This document shows, piece by piece, positions 37,004 to 46,297 of a DNA stretch of 47,549 nt. The stretch is from Collinsella sp. (GTDB lineage: Bacteria; Actinomycetota; Coriobacteriia; Coriobacteriales; Coriobacteriaceae): positions 1 through 47,549 of the forward strand of contig JARIBW010000012.1 in NCBI GenBank assembly GCA_029264355.1. The letters run 5' to 3'. Within the stretch, counting starts at the first letter, position 1, and every line of letters starts with the position of its first letter. The position numbers and the translations under genes are program-made. The notes beneath the pieces were generated by a model. That model did no database searches. It worked only from the letters and a program-made list of their open reading frames with translations, and was not told the origin of the DNA.

Positions 37004-38059
37004 GTGCACAGCACCACCGCACTCACAAGCGAAACACATCGTGACGCGCCGAAGCCGCCCAGGAGGGTCGAGGGTGCGCGCAGGATGCTCAACCTCCTAT
37101 TCTCCCTGCACGTTTCACCTCGACCGCTCACAACGAGCGAGATCGTCGACGACCCCGAGATCGGATACGCGGGCAAAAAATCGGCGGCGCGCGACAGCCG
37201 TTGCAGGGCATTTAGACGCGACCGCGAAACACTCGCCGAACACGGGGTTCACATCCAAGAAGTCCCCCCGCGATTCGCGGGGGGCATTGCGGTGACCGAG
37301 GAGGGCGCCTGGGCCATCGACCGCGAGCGGACGCACGCCACCCAGGGGGTCCTCTCACCATATGACGCCGAGGAGGTCGTTTGCGCCATCGACCAGGTTT
37401 TCGAGCTACACGCCGACGACCCGACCCTCTGGCCGCTGCAAACGGCCCGGACCAAGCTATGCGAGCTCGCGGGCAGAGATCCGTCAAAACCCGAGCAGAC
37501 AGGCGAAAGAAGGGCGGATCTGAAATCGATCTGGAACGCGTTCGGCCGACTCAAACCCATCGAATTCGACTATCGCGACGCGCGAGGGACCGAGAAGAAG
37601 CACATGGTGGACACCTACGGCATGTTCACGCGCGGAACGCATTCCTATCTTGTCGGATTCGACCACGACGCCGGGGGCTTGCGCACGTTCCGCACCGACC
37701 GCATCCTCTCCGCCAAACACGCTCCCGACACGCGCCCTTCCTATACGATCCCCGCCGAATTTGACGTTGCGGGCCATCAGTTCCTGCCGTTCGACTTCTC
37801 CCGTGCGGACGCGACACACTGCACGTTCTCGTTCCCCGCGGGAGTCGCAGTCGAGGAGCTTTCACTCATCACCCAGGGCAGGGGCGAGCTGACCGGCGAC
37901 AACGATGCCTGGACGTGGGATATCGCAGTGCGAGACCTCGATGCCGCGGCGTCCTTCACCCTCGAACGCGCCGGCATGGGCATGCGGGCGTTGGCCCCCC
38001 ACGAGCTCGTGGCGCGCGTTCGCAACCATATCGAAAGGGCGGTGGCCGCACATGAGTAG
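37004..38059 (+). CDS. WYL-domain transcriptional regulator (PafB-like, first of pair)
   Basis: A 351-residue protein. Residues about 25-110 form a winged-helix DNA-binding part (RRMLNLLFSLHVSPRPLTTSEIV). The WYL domain (about 180-265) contains IEFDYRDARGTEKKHMVDTYGMFTRGTHSYLVGFDHDAG and FRTDRI; the C-terminal WCX extension follows. GTG start at 37004 after GGGAAG. It overlaps the second WYL gene by eight bases (ATGAGTAG). Such tandem WYL genes in Actinobacteria (PafB/PafC) activate DNA-damage genes, with the WYL domain proposed to sense single-stranded DNA; that role is inferred here. Confidence 0.85.
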   Translation: MHSTTALTSETHRDAPKPPRRVEGARRMLNLLFSLHVSPRPLTTSEIVDDPEIGYAGKKSAARDSRCRAFRRDRETLAEHGVHIQEVPPRFAGGIAVTEEGAWAIDRERTHATQGVLSPYDAEEVVCAIDQVFELHADDPTLWPLQTARTKLCELAGRDPSKPEQTGERRADLKSIWNAFGRLKPIEFDYRDARGTEKKHMVDTYGMFTRGTHSYLVGFDHDAGGLRTFRTDRILSAKHAPDTRPSYTIPAEFDVAGHQFLPFDFSRADATHCTFSFPAGVAVEELSLITQGRGELTGDNDAWTWDIAVRDLDAAASFTLERAGMGMRALAPHELVARVRNHIERAVAAHE

Positions 38060-38993
38060 CACCGACAAGCGCGCCTTGTCATCCGAAGACCTGCTGCAAA
38101 TCGCACTCAACCTCATGGAGCGCCTGACAACCGCCCCGAACGCCAGCGTCGACGCGGCGTCGTTCGCGCGGGACGCATCCATATCCCCCCGCCAGATGGA
38201 TGAGGTGATCGAGTTGTTGCAGGGAGTCGCCGATGAACGCAGCGGCGCGCACATTGCCCTCGACTACCAGGATGGCGCCATCACCCTCTCCGGCGACGCG
38301 GGTCGTCTGGATCCCGTGCGTCTCAGTCCCGCGGAATCTCTGGCCCTTAGGCGCACGCTCACGGCCTGCAACATCTCCGACGACGTGCGCGAGCGCGTGG
38401 AGGCGGCGCTATGCACCGGCCCCGATGCGGGAGATTTGGGCGAGGCTGGCAAAACCATGGGAGGCGATCGACTGCTCGGCGGGTTCTACCCCGTCATATC
38501 GGAGGCCATCGCCATCGGCGCTCGACTCTCCATCGACTACCGCGCCGGCGAGGAACCCGGACCGAGTGCGCGCCTGGTCGACCCAAAACTCATCGAGGTT
38601 TCCGGCGATGCGGCATATCTCGTGGCCTGGAACGTCGAGAAAGATGCCCAACGCAGCTACCGCCTCGATCGCATCGCGAGAGCCGAGATCACCGACGATT
38701 CCGTTGAGCGCCATGATTTCTCCCCGTATTCCGCCGCCGAGAGCCTGCGCGCGCACGGCGAGGATGCAGCCTTGCGCTTCGCGAGCCGCGAGGATCTTGC
38801 GATGCGCGACTGGGAGGGCATCCATTGGGACACCGCATGCGAGCGGGATGGGCGCGGTGTGGCGATCCATGTCAGCTACACGTCCGAGTCCTGGCTCTTC
38901 TCCCAGATCGTGGCCGCGGCGGGATCCATCACCATCGAGGGGCCCGAAAGTCTGAAACAGCGCTTCTCAGCGTGGGCGAGGTCCCTACTTTAA
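38052..38993 (+). CDS. WYL-domain transcriptional regulator (PafC-like, second of pair)
   Basis: A 313-residue protein with a helical N-terminus (SSEDLLQIALNLMERLTTAP, SISPRQMDEVIELLQG), a linker (LSPAESLALRRTL), and a WYL domain (LSIDYRAGEEPGPSARLVDPKLIEVSGDAAYLVAWN, YRLDRIARAEI). The central motif reads AYLVAW rather than WYL. A WCX-like domain ends the protein. It is translationally coupled to the first WYL gene and probably forms a heterodimer with it. It ends at a terminator convergent with the helicase gene. Confidence 0.85.
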   Translation: MSSTDKRALSSEDLLQIALNLMERLTTAPNASVDAASFARDASISPRQMDEVIELLQGVADERSGAHIALDYQDGAITLSGDAGRLDPVRLSPAESLALRRTLTACNISDDVRERVEAALCTGPDAGDLGEAGKTMGGDRLLGGFYPVISEAIAIGARLSIDYRAGEEPGPSARLVDPKLIEVSGDAAYLVAWNVEKDAQRSYRLDRIARAEITDDSVERHDFSPYSAAESLRAHGEDAALRFASREDLAMRDWEGIHWDTACERDGRGVAIHVSYTSESWLFSQIVAAAGSITIEGPESLKQRFSAWARSLL

Positions 38994-38997
38994 GCAA

Positions 38998-39021
38998 AAG
39001 GGGCGCTCGAGGGCGCCCCTT
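38998..39021. terminator. Hairpin terminator between WYL pair and helicase gene
   Basis: AAGGGGCGC (38998-39006) pairs with 39013-39021; CCTTT follows on the plus strand and TTGC on the minus, so it may work both ways. Confidence 0.75.
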
Positions 39022-39051
39022 CCTTTATGCAATGCGCAGCGCAGAGCGCTT

Positions 39052-41985
39052 TCAGCGACGCTCGTGACCGGCGCGCCACATCTCCAAATACCTGCCGACC
39101 TGGCATACCTCGATCCGTTGATGGGGGGCGGGCAGGGAGTTCAGGAACTTCTTGCCATAACCCTTGCTCACGAGGCGAGAGTCGGCCAGCACCAGGACAC
39201 CCGCATCTGTCGATGTGCGGATAAGGCGCCCTGCGGCCTGTTTCACCTCCAGCACCGCCTCGGGTAGGGAGTAGCGAGCCCAGGCACGATCCTCTCGGGC
39301 GCCACGCTCACAGGAAAGCGGATCGCTCGGACTGGCGAACGGGAGCTTGGGGATGACAACGCAACGCAACGTGTCGCCGGCCGCATCAAACCCCTCCCAA
39401 AACGCCTTCAACGCAAACAACGAGCCCTTCTCATTCGAGAGGAAACGATCCCGCAGCATCTTCGCGGAGGCCGTGCGACGCTGGCAATCGAGCGCGAGGC
39501 CGTGCTGCGCGAGCCGGGGCTCCACGCGCTCATACAACTCCTCCATGTCACGGCGGTTGGTGAACAGCGTGAGCGTGCTGCCGCCCATGGCGACGTGGAC
39601 ATCGACGAGCAAGGTTTCGAGCGCGGAGAGATATGCATCGCGGTTGCGCGGGTCGGGCATATCCGAGGCCACCACAACCGCCATGTTGCGTTCGAAGTCA
39701 TAACTCGAATCAAGGTGAACGGAACGCGAGCTCGAAGACGAGAGACGATCCAGACCCACGGCATGTCGAAAGTGATCGAAGCTGTCCGAAACCGTCATGG
39801 TCGCGGAGGCGAAGATGGCCGTATGGACCTCCGGCAACCACTCTTCCGCAAGGGCCTCTCCCACATCGAGGCGCTCGGCCGACAAGCACTCACCTCCCGC
39901 CTTGAGACGGCGATTGACCTGGCAGGAATACACGTAACGCTCATCCGTCCCATCGAGGATGAGCTTGAGGCCGCCATGGAGCTCTCGCATGCGGCGCAGG
40001 CCATCCGCAACGTCGGCCACCAGGTCGGGTTTCTCCTCGGCCACGGTCTCCACAAGCGATGCCAAGTTCTTAACCGCCTCGTCCAAGGCGTCGAGCGCGC
40101 TTCGGCCAACTTCCTCAAACCCGCCCCACATCATGGAGTCTCTCAACTCGCGACCGATCCACATGTTCGCGTTGTCGTAGCCGCCCTCGGATCGGGCGGC
40201 GCGGGCGAGCTCGCGCACCGCGTCGAACAGCTCGGCCAGGGCAAGCGATGCGCGCTGCGTGCTGGAAGACGCCTTCACGGTAAGACCCATGAACAGCGTG
40301 GCGGCATCGCTCAGCGCCAAATCGCGGGCGATCTTGCCGAGGGCGCCCGTGCGATCGCCGCCCAAGCGCTCAAATACCGCACGGCTCTCATCGGCCGACA
40401 CCCTGACGGCCCACTGACGCCGCGCTTCGGACTCGATGGAATGAGCCTCGTCCACCACCCAATGGCGAATAGGGGGCAGTATCTTGCCCTCGGCGGCAAC
40501 ATTGCGGAAGAGAAGAGAGTGGTTCGTCACGACCACGTCGACCCGCGAAGCGCGGCGGCGCGAGCCGTGGACCATGCATTTATCCGGGTAAAACGGGCAC
40601 AGGCGGCGAGCACACTCACGGGAAGACGTGGTGAGATCGGCCTTGTTCACACTGCGCCAGCGAATGCCCAGCCCATCAAGGTCGCCGGCGGGCGACTGAC
40701 AGGCAAACGCATGCAGCACGGCGATGGCGGTAAGGGTATCGGCCGGGTCGCGGTTGGTCTTGATCTCCCGGGATCGGGCGAGGCGATCGAGTTTGCGCAG
40801 GCAGGGATAGTGATCGTACCCCTTGAGGGCGCAATAGGTAAGACCACCGTCCATCTCGCGTGCCAAGCGCGGGAGCTCATGATAAATCAGCTGGTCGGCA
40901 AGGTTGTTCGACTTCGTGGCAATTCCAACGGTCACCTTGTTCCCGCGGGCGAACTCCGCCATGGGCACGAGGTATGCGATCGATTTGCCAACGCCCGTCC
41001 CCGCCTCGATCACGCGATGCGTGGAAGTGGCGAGGGCGTCGCGCACCTCGACGGCCATCTGCACCTGCTCCGCCCGCGGCTCGTACCCGGGGTACATCCT
41101 GTTGACCAAGCCGCCGGGCGCGAAGAGCTCCTCAATTCTCTCGCGCGAGGGGATCGAGACGCCGGCGAGCTCATCTGCATCCACACGGGCCGCAGAGCCG
41201 GCTTCCACCCCCTCGCAACCCTTGAGAAGCTCGTATCGAGATTCGGACAGGGAGAACACCGCGTCCGGCTCCTCGGCGGCCAGGAAGCTGAAGATCGGGC
41301 GGTACGACCACGGAACATCCGGGTGCATATCCGCCAAGCGCCGCGTCAGGCCGGCGGGGAGGTCGGACAGGCCGCACAGCAGGATACGCCACACGCCGCA
41401 CAGGGCCTCGACGTCGGCATTCGCGCGATGGGATACGCCCTCGCAGCCAAAAAGCTCGGCCATGACGGATAATTTATGCGAGGCCAGGCGCGGCAGCGCG
41501 ATGCGGGATAGGGCGAGGGAGTCGATCCAGATGTCGGAGACGTCCCCTCCGCCCGGGACCTGTTCAATGAACCCACGGTCGAACGATGCATTGTGCGCGA
41601 CCACAGGACACCCGCCAACGAACTCCGCCAGGGAGGCAACGGCCTCAACGGCCGACGGAGCGTGCGCCACATCGGCATTCGTGATACTCGTAAGCTTGGT
41701 GATCTCCTCGGGAATCAGCCCACTTGGCTTGACGAAGGTATCGAAACGCTCCACGACCTCGCGTCCGCGCAGACGGGCAGCGGCGATTTCTATCAATTCG
41801 CTCTCACGGTGCGATAATCCCGTGGTCTCCGTATCGAGTACGATGATATCGTCCTCTATCAGGCCAAACGAGCGTTCTTCGGCGCGCTGGGCGAGCGTTG
41901 CGTAGCGATCGACGATCGCCGCGGGCGTGCCGGGAAGCACCGCGGCGGCCATCTCGAGCGGCGAAGCCGCCGCGGCGGCGCTCAT
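39052..41985 (-). CDS. DinG-type DNA helicase fused to DEDD 3'-5' exonuclease domain
   Basis: A 977-residue protein. Residues about 45-205 form a DnaQ-like exonuclease: IVLDTETTGLSHRESELIEI (Exo I), VAHNASFDRGFIE (Exo II), and SHRANADVEAL (Exo III). The helicase follows: Walker A VIEAGTGVGKSIAYLVP, an Fe-S cluster region with Cys in TYCALKGYDHYPCLRK and RECARRLCPFYPDKC, the DEAH motif VVDEAHSIE, and motif VI KQAAGRLIRTSTDAGVLVLAD. This fusion (YoaA/DinG with exonuclease) occurs in Gram-positives, probably for repair of structured or damaged DNA. ATG at 41985 overlaps the ddl stop by four bases (ATGA), so the two are coupled. Confidence 0.93.
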   Translation of the reverse strand: MSAAAAASPLEMAAAVLPGTPAAIVDRYATLAQRAEERSFGLIEDDIIVLDTETTGLSHRESELIEIAAARLRGREVVERFDTFVKPSGLIPEEITKLTSITNADVAHAPSAVEAVASLAEFVGGCPVVAHNASFDRGFIEQVPGGGDVSDIWIDSLALSRIALPRLASHKLSVMAELFGCEGVSHRANADVEALCGVWRILLCGLSDLPAGLTRRLADMHPDVPWSYRPIFSFLAAEEPDAVFSLSESRYELLKGCEGVEAGSAARVDADELAGVSIPSRERIEELFAPGGLVNRMYPGYEPRAEQVQMAVEVRDALATSTHRVIEAGTGVGKSIAYLVPMAEFARGNKVTVGIATKSNNLADQLIYHELPRLAREMDGGLTYCALKGYDHYPCLRKLDRLARSREIKTNRDPADTLTAIAVLHAFACQSPAGDLDGLGIRWRSVNKADLTTSSRECARRLCPFYPDKCMVHGSRRRASRVDVVVTNHSLLFRNVAAEGKILPPIRHWVVDEAHSIESEARRQWAVRVSADESRAVFERLGGDRTGALGKIARDLALSDAATLFMGLTVKASSSTQRASLALAELFDAVRELARAARSEGGYDNANMWIGRELRDSMMWGGFEEVGRSALDALDEAVKNLASLVETVAEEKPDLVADVADGLRRMRELHGGLKLILDGTDERYVYSCQVNRRLKAGGECLSAERLDVGEALAEEWLPEVHTAIFASATMTVSDSFDHFRHAVGLDRLSSSSSRSVHLDSSYDFERNMAVVVASDMPDPRNRDAYLSALETLLVDVHVAMGGSTLTLFTNRRDMEELYERVEPRLAQHGLALDCQRRTASAKMLRDRFLSNEKGSLFALKAFWEGFDAAGDTLRCVVIPKLPFASPSDPLSCERGAREDRAWARYSLPEAVLEVKQAAGRLIRTSTDAGVLVLADSRLVSKGYGKKFLNSLPAPHQRIEVCQVGRYLEMWRAGHERR

Positions 41986-42941
41986 CGAGCGGCTCGCTCG
42001 AGGGCCAAATCGACCAGCTCCGCGCATAGGTCGCTGAAGGCGATGCCGGCATGACGCGCTTCGTCGGGGACGAGGGACTCGGAGGTCATGCCGGGTATGT
42101 TGTTCGTCTCGAGGATGATCGGCCCATCCTCGGTCACGATGACGTCGGTGCGGGAGATACCGAACAGTCCGAGGGCCTCATGTGCGCGACACGCGATGTC
42201 TTGGACCTGGGCATACACGTCCGCAGGCAGCTGCGCCGGAATGCGGTGAATATCGGCGGGATCGGCGTATTTGACCTCCAGGTCGTAGAACTCCGACTGC
42301 TTCGGCATCATGATCTCGACCACCGGGAGGGCACGCAGGGTCTCGCCGTCGCCCAAAGCGGCAACGGAGCATTCAATGCCAAAGACGCGATGCTCAACCA
42401 TGACCTTATCGCCGTGCTCAAAGGCGAGCTCGATGGCGGCCTTCAATTCCGAAGGGTCTTTCACCAGGGATATGCCATAACTAGAACCGTTCACGACCGG
42501 CTTTACAAAGCTCTGAGGACCAACTATTTCGACGATCTCCTCGATTGAGGGCATGTCGGACCGGGTGAAGGTGACGCTTGGCGCCACGGGCAAACCGGCG
42601 CGTCGATACAGCAATTTAGACAAGTCCTTGTCCATCGCGATGCCACTGGCCAGCGCGTTTGACCCGGTGTAGGGAATACCGAGGAACTCCAAGATATGCT
42701 GCGTCATACCATCCTCGCCGCCAAAGCCGTGCAGCGCGATGAAAGCGACGTCAAAGTCGCCGTTTTCCAAACGCGAGAGAAACCCCTTCTCACCGGGGTC
42801 GACCAACTCGACCGTCCCATAACCGGCCTCGCTGAGGGCCGTGGCGGCGTTCTTGCCCGAGGCGAGCGAAATCTCCCGCTCATCCGAGATACCGCCCGCC
42901 AGAACCGCCACCTTCATCTCATGACGCTCTTTGCCAGCCAT
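41982..42941 (-). CDS. ddl: D-alanine-D-alanine ligase
   Basis: A 319-residue ATP-grasp enzyme making the D-Ala-D-Ala dipeptide of peptidoglycan. Motifs are VAVLAGGISDEREISLASG, FIALHGFGGEDGMTQHILEFLGIPYTGSNALASGIAMDKD, PQSFVKPVVNGSSYGISLV, EHRVFGIECSVAALG, ISRTDVIVTEDGPIILETNNIPGMT. ATG at 42941 has AAAGGCGG upstream; an ATG at 42917 is the alternative. It overlaps the helicase gene. Divergent from rlmN. Confidence 0.95.
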   Translation of the reverse strand: MAGKERHEMKVAVLAGGISDEREISLASGKNAATALSEAGYGTVELVDPGEKGFLSRLENGDFDVAFIALHGFGGEDGMTQHILEFLGIPYTGSNALASGIAMDKDLSKLLYRRAGLPVAPSVTFTRSDMPSIEEIVEIVGPQSFVKPVVNGSSYGISLVKDPSELKAAIELAFEHGDKVMVEHRVFGIECSVAALGDGETLRALPVVEIMMPKQSEFYDLEVKYADPADIHRIPAQLPADVYAQVQDIACRAHEALGLFGISRTDVIVTEDGPIILETNNIPGMTSESLVPDEARHAGIAFSDLCAELVDLALERAAR

Positions 42942-43035
42942 GTCGCCGCCTTTCACCGTTTTCCCCACGCGACCTGCGGCGCAAGGTGTCTATTTCACGC
43001 AATAACCGTGCACCTCACGATAGAGCGCACGACTA

Positions 43036-43054
43036 TACCCTATTGTATAGGGTA
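43036..43054. promoter_or_regulatory. Perfect palindromic site in the ddl-rlmN divergent region
   Basis: TACCCTAT, TGT, ATAGGGTA: 8-bp arms with a 3-bp centre. The minus-strand TATAGT (43037-43032) overlaps its left arm, suggesting an operator on the ddl promoter. The binding protein is unknown. Confidence 0.55.
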
Positions 43055-43099
43055 ACTATGCACCGAGGGCCGATCACCCCACCATCCGAAAGGCGACAA

Positions 43100-44146
43100 A
43101 TGGAACGCACCAACCGTTCACGCGATATTCGTCAACTCGATCTCGAAGATCTCAAGGAGCTTATGAAGGAGCTTGGGCAGCCGGCATTTCGCGCCAAGCA
43201 ACTGCATGAATGGCTTCATGATAAGAACGTATGTTCGTTCGAAGAGATGACCAACCTACCTGCGGGACTGCGTCAATCCCTGACGGAGACTTTCTCCTTC
43301 AAGGTCCCCACCGAGCTCGTGAAGCAGGTTTCCAAAGATGGCTCACGTAAGTACCTGCTTGAATTCTCGGACGGCGTGTCCGTGGAAACGGTCGGTATGC
43401 CCAACCGCAACAAACTTGCCGTCTGCATCTCCTCGCAAGCGGGATGTGCGACGGGATGCGCTTTCTGCGCCACGGGCCTTGCCGGACTCTCTCGCTCGCT
43501 CAGCGCGCAGGAAATGGTCGACCAGGTCCTCCATGTCTCCCGTGACTTTGGTGAGCGCGTGACGAGCGTGGTCTTCATGGGCCAAGGTGAGCCGTTCGCC
43601 AACTTCGACAACACCGTCGAAGCGCTCCGCATGTTGAACGATCCCGAAGGCCTCGCCATCGGCGCACGTCACCTCACGGTCTCGACCTGCGGCGTTATTC
43701 CCGGTATCCGTCGCTTTGCCGAACTTCCCGAGCAGTTCACCCTCGCCATCTCGCTCCACTCCGCGATTCAGTCCACGCGCAACCAACTCATGCCCGGCGT
43801 CAAAAAATTCACGCTCTTGCGGCTGCACGAGGCCATCCAGGAATACGTCGAGAAAACCGGGCGTCGCCCGACATACGAATTCGCGATGATCGATGGAGTC
43901 AACGACACCAACCCCGAGATGCAGGCTCTCGTCGATTTCTGCGCTGGTACGCTGTGCCATGTGAACCTCATTCAGCTGAACGACATTCCCGACAGCCCGT
44001 TCCGCCCTTCTCCGATCGAGAAGGTCGAGGCACTGCAGCGCCGCCTTTCCATGCACGGGGTCGAAACAACCATCCGCAATTCACGCGGTAGCGACATTGA
44101 TGCAGCTTGCGGACAGCTCAAGCAGCGCCGGTTCCGTGCTCGCTAG
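43100..44146 (+). CDS. rlmN: 23S rRNA (adenine-2503-C2)-methyltransferase, dual-specificity RlmN
   Basis: A 348-residue radical SAM enzyme methylating A2503 of 23S rRNA and A37 of some tRNAs. Conserved parts are LGQPAFRAKQLHEWLH, SQAGCATGCAFCATG (Cys-X3-Cys-X2-Cys cluster), VVFMGQGEPFANFDN, STCGVIPGIRRFA, AISLHSAIQSTRNQLMP, and the catalytic cysteine near the end in RGSDIDAACGQL. ATG at 43100 has AAAGG; farther upstream starts lie before the palindromic site. It ends before a parS-like site and a terminator. Confidence 0.96.
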   Translation: MERTNRSRDIRQLDLEDLKELMKELGQPAFRAKQLHEWLHDKNVCSFEEMTNLPAGLRQSLTETFSFKVPTELVKQVSKDGSRKYLLEFSDGVSVETVGMPNRNKLAVCISSQAGCATGCAFCATGLAGLSRSLSAQEMVDQVLHVSRDFGERVTSVVFMGQGEPFANFDNTVEALRMLNDPEGLAIGARHLTVSTCGVIPGIRRFAELPEQFTLAISLHSAIQSTRNQLMPGVKKFTLLRLHEAIQEYVEKTGRRPTYEFAMIDGVNDTNPEMQALVDFCAGTLCHVNLIQLNDIPDSPFRPSPIEKVEALQRRLSMHGVETTIRNSRGSDIDAACGQLKQRRFRAR

Positions 44147-44169
44147 GGAAGGGCGACAAGACTCGAAAC

Positions 44170-44185
44170 TGTTTCATGTGAAACC
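44170..44185. promoter_or_regulatory. parS-like site 1
   Basis: TGTTTCATGTGAAACC differs from the parS consensus TGTTTCACGTGAAACA at the centre (T for C) and last base. It lies between rlmN and the terminator, 0.4 kb from parB. Confidence 0.7.
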
Positions 44186-44216
44186 GTCTCAATCATCTCT
44201 TCCCAATCATCAGATT

Positions 44217-44265
44217 CCGGCATGAAAAAAGACCACCCAAATTGGGTGGTCTTTTTTCATGCCGG
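44217..44265. terminator. 22-bp perfect bidirectional terminator
   Basis: Arms 44217-44238 and 44244-44265 are exact complements around AAATT; the inner stem GACCACCC is flanked by A6 and T6, giving U-tracts in both directions. It separates rlmN (+) from the parAB-linked genes (-). Confidence 0.93.
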
Positions 44266-44320
44266 TGATTTGTCAATTTCCGAATCCCAGACACATGGCG
44301 GAATATTCTATTTAGGTACC

Positions 44321-44572
44321 TTAGTAACCTACTTCTTCCCATTGCTTTTCTATCCAGGCTTGATTGATCCTCGGATTGTGCGTCGCCTGCGCTGCTCGCA
44401 TAGCAACCTCTTCACTCATCGTCTGCACTGCTTCCCGAGGGATCGGGCTAAGGTGACCAAGCTTCGACTTGATAGACGATCCAAACTCAGTCTCTTTAAT
44501 AACATATAGACCGATTCCCACACCGCCAACCATCGCGGCGGTAAGAATCAAGGCATACTGGTAGCGTTTCAT
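44321..44572 (-). CDS. Small membrane protein linked to parAB, function unknown
   Basis: An 83-residue protein with one N-terminal membrane segment (about 6-25, YALILTAAMVGGVGIGLYVI) and a cytoplasmic or surface helical tail. It starts 15 bp after parB stops, so it is the third gene of the parA-parB operon. I do not recognise a family. Confidence 0.75.
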   Translation of the reverse strand: MKRYQYALILTAAMVGGVGIGLYVIKETEFGSSIKSKLGHLSPIPREAVQTMSEEVAMRAAQATHNPRINQAWIEKQWEEVGY

Positions 44573-44587
44573 AACACTCTCCTCGCC

Positions 44588-45451
44588 TTACTCCGTCTCG
44601 ACCATCGAAGATAGAATGCGCTGCAGGTCTTCTTCGTCTTTAAACTCAATCTCAATTTTGTTCTTGCCCCGAGTCGAACGAACTTTAACGTTCGTGTTAA
44701 AGACCTGACGTAAGACGCGAGCGGCCTTCTTATATGACTGAGGAGCCACGGGGCGAGGTGCTCGAGGCGCATCTCCGACAGAAAACAATGGAGCAAGATT
44801 CTCAGTCGCGCGGACCGACAAACCTTCCGAGACGACCTTCTGGGCCAACTTGATTCGCGCCTCTTCGAACGGAACTGCAAGAATTGCGCGGGCATGTCCG
44901 GCAGTCAATTTTCCTTCATACATCATCTGCTGAACAGCTTCAGGCAGATCAAGAAGTCTCAAGGAATTTGTAATGGCCGATCGAGATTTGGAAACGGCCT
45001 TCGATAGGGCCTCTTGTGTCATACCGCTTGCTTTGATTAGCTGACGATACCCCTTTGCCTCCTCAATGGGATTCAAATCAGAACGTTGAAGATTTTCGAT
45101 AAGCGCGATCTCCAACATCTTCTGGTCATCGACATCCTTGACGATAACTGGAACCTTATCAAGGCCAGCGATTTTAGATGCCTGATAACGACGCTCACCG
45201 GCAATAATCTCGTACTTACTACCATTCTTTCGAACAAGTAGAGGCTGCAGGACGCCATTCTCGCGGATAGACTCACTGAGCTCATCAAGCTCCGACTCAT
45301 TGAAGTGTGTGCGGGGCTGATTTGGATTCGGAAATATATCCTCAATCGACATTTGCGTCTCAGAGGCGGCAAACCCGGTCTCAGACTGAGCTTCACCCAT
45401 CAAAGAGCCAAGACCACGGCCAAGAGCGGGCTTTTTCTTTGGGCTAGGCAC
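44588..45451 (-). CDS. parB: Chromosome partitioning protein ParB
   Basis: A 287-residue CTPase and DNA clamp that loads at parS. The N-terminal part has IRENGVLQPLLVRKNGSKYEIIAGERRYQASKIAGL with the GERR motif and ALIENLQRSDLNPIEEA; the HTH that reads parS is MTQEALSKAVSKSRSAITNSLRLL; the C-terminal dimer domain follows. It overlaps parA by eight bases. Four parS-like sites lie within 1.5 kb on either side. Confidence 0.96.
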   Translation of the reverse strand: MPSPKKKPALGRGLGSLMGEAQSETGFAASETQMSIEDIFPNPNQPRTHFNESELDELSESIRENGVLQPLLVRKNGSKYEIIAGERRYQASKIAGLDKVPVIVKDVDDQKMLEIALIENLQRSDLNPIEEAKGYRQLIKASGMTQEALSKAVSKSRSAITNSLRLLDLPEAVQQMMYEGKLTAGHARAILAVPFEEARIKLAQKVVSEGLSVRATENLAPLFSVGDAPRAPRPVAPQSYKKAARVLRQVFNTNVKVRSTRGKNKIEIEFKDEEDLQRILSSMVETE

Positions 45452-46244
45452 GACGAATCACTTCCTTTGCCAGATCCATATAGGCACGGGCCCCCTTATT
45501 TGAAGGAGCATACTCGATTACAGGCATTCCGTATGATGGTGCCTCCGAGACTTTCACAGAGCGAGGTATGCAGGTTTTAAATGCAATATCACCAAAATAA
45601 TTCTGGACCTCTTCGACGACCTGATTTGAAAGCGATGTTCGCGAATCGTACATCGTCATAAGGACACCGTACGTATCCAAATCCTTGTTAATTCGGCCTT
45701 TGACCATACGCATAGACTCCAGAAGCTTGGTAACACCTTCAAGAGCATAATATTCGCACTGAATTGGAATCAACACGCTATCGGCTGCAGCAAGTGCATT
45801 GATTGTAAGCAGTCCAAGAGATGGCGGGCAGTCGATAAAAATGAAATCGAACTCATCCTTAACTGGTTCAAGCAGATCTTTAAGACGCGTCTCGCGCGCC
45901 ATTGCAGATACAAGCTCGATTTCCGCTCCAGCTAACTGAATGGTAGCCGGGATAATGAACACGCGCTCACTGACGGTATCGTGAATCAAATTCTCGGCAG
46001 GAACGTCATGTAGCAACGCGTCGTAAATACACTGAGTCAATCCCTCTTTATCGACTCCAATACCGCTTGTACTATTGCCCTGTGGATCAAAGTCAACGAT
46101 CAGCACCTTACGTCCCTGCTTACCCAAAGCAGCCGCCAGATTTACGGTAGTGGTCGATTTACCCACTCCGCCCTTCTGATTGATGATTGCAATGGTGTGA
46201 AGCGGCTTTGTACTTTTAGAGCGCTTTACCTCGCGAAATCCCAC
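45444..46244 (-). CDS. parA: Chromosome partitioning ATPase ParA (Soj)
   Basis: A 266-residue deviant-Walker ATPase that moves ParB-parS complexes. Motifs are IAIINQKGGVGKSTTTVNLA, VLIVDFDPQGNSTSGIG and FIFIDCPPSLGLLTINALAAAD. GTG at 46244 has AGGAGG four bases upstream; an ATG at 46277 would add 11 residues across that ribosome site and is less likely. First gene of parA-parB and the small membrane gene. Confidence 0.95.
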   Translation of the reverse strand: MGFREVKRSKSTKPLHTIAIINQKGGVGKSTTTVNLAAALGKQGRKVLIVDFDPQGNSTSGIGVDKEGLTQCIYDALLHDVPAENLIHDTVSERVFIIPATIQLAGAEIELVSAMARETRLKDLLEPVKDEFDFIFIDCPPSLGLLTINALAAADSVLIPIQCEYYALEGVTKLLESMRMVKGRINKDLDTYGVLMTMYDSRTSLSNQVVEEVQNYFGDIAFKTCIPRSVKVSEAPSYGMPVIEYAPSNKGARAYMDLAKEVIRRA

Positions 46245-46255
46245 ATTACCTCCTG

Positions 46256-46264
46256 TTATCCACT
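46256..46264. promoter_or_regulatory. DnaA-box-like 9-mer ahead of parA
   Basis: TTATCCACT, one base from consensus, right behind the parA ribosome site. A single such match in AT-rich DNA may be chance. Confidence 0.3.
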
Positions 46265-46297
46265 GTTTAATCTGCATTTCAGGTCTCTTGTAGGTGA

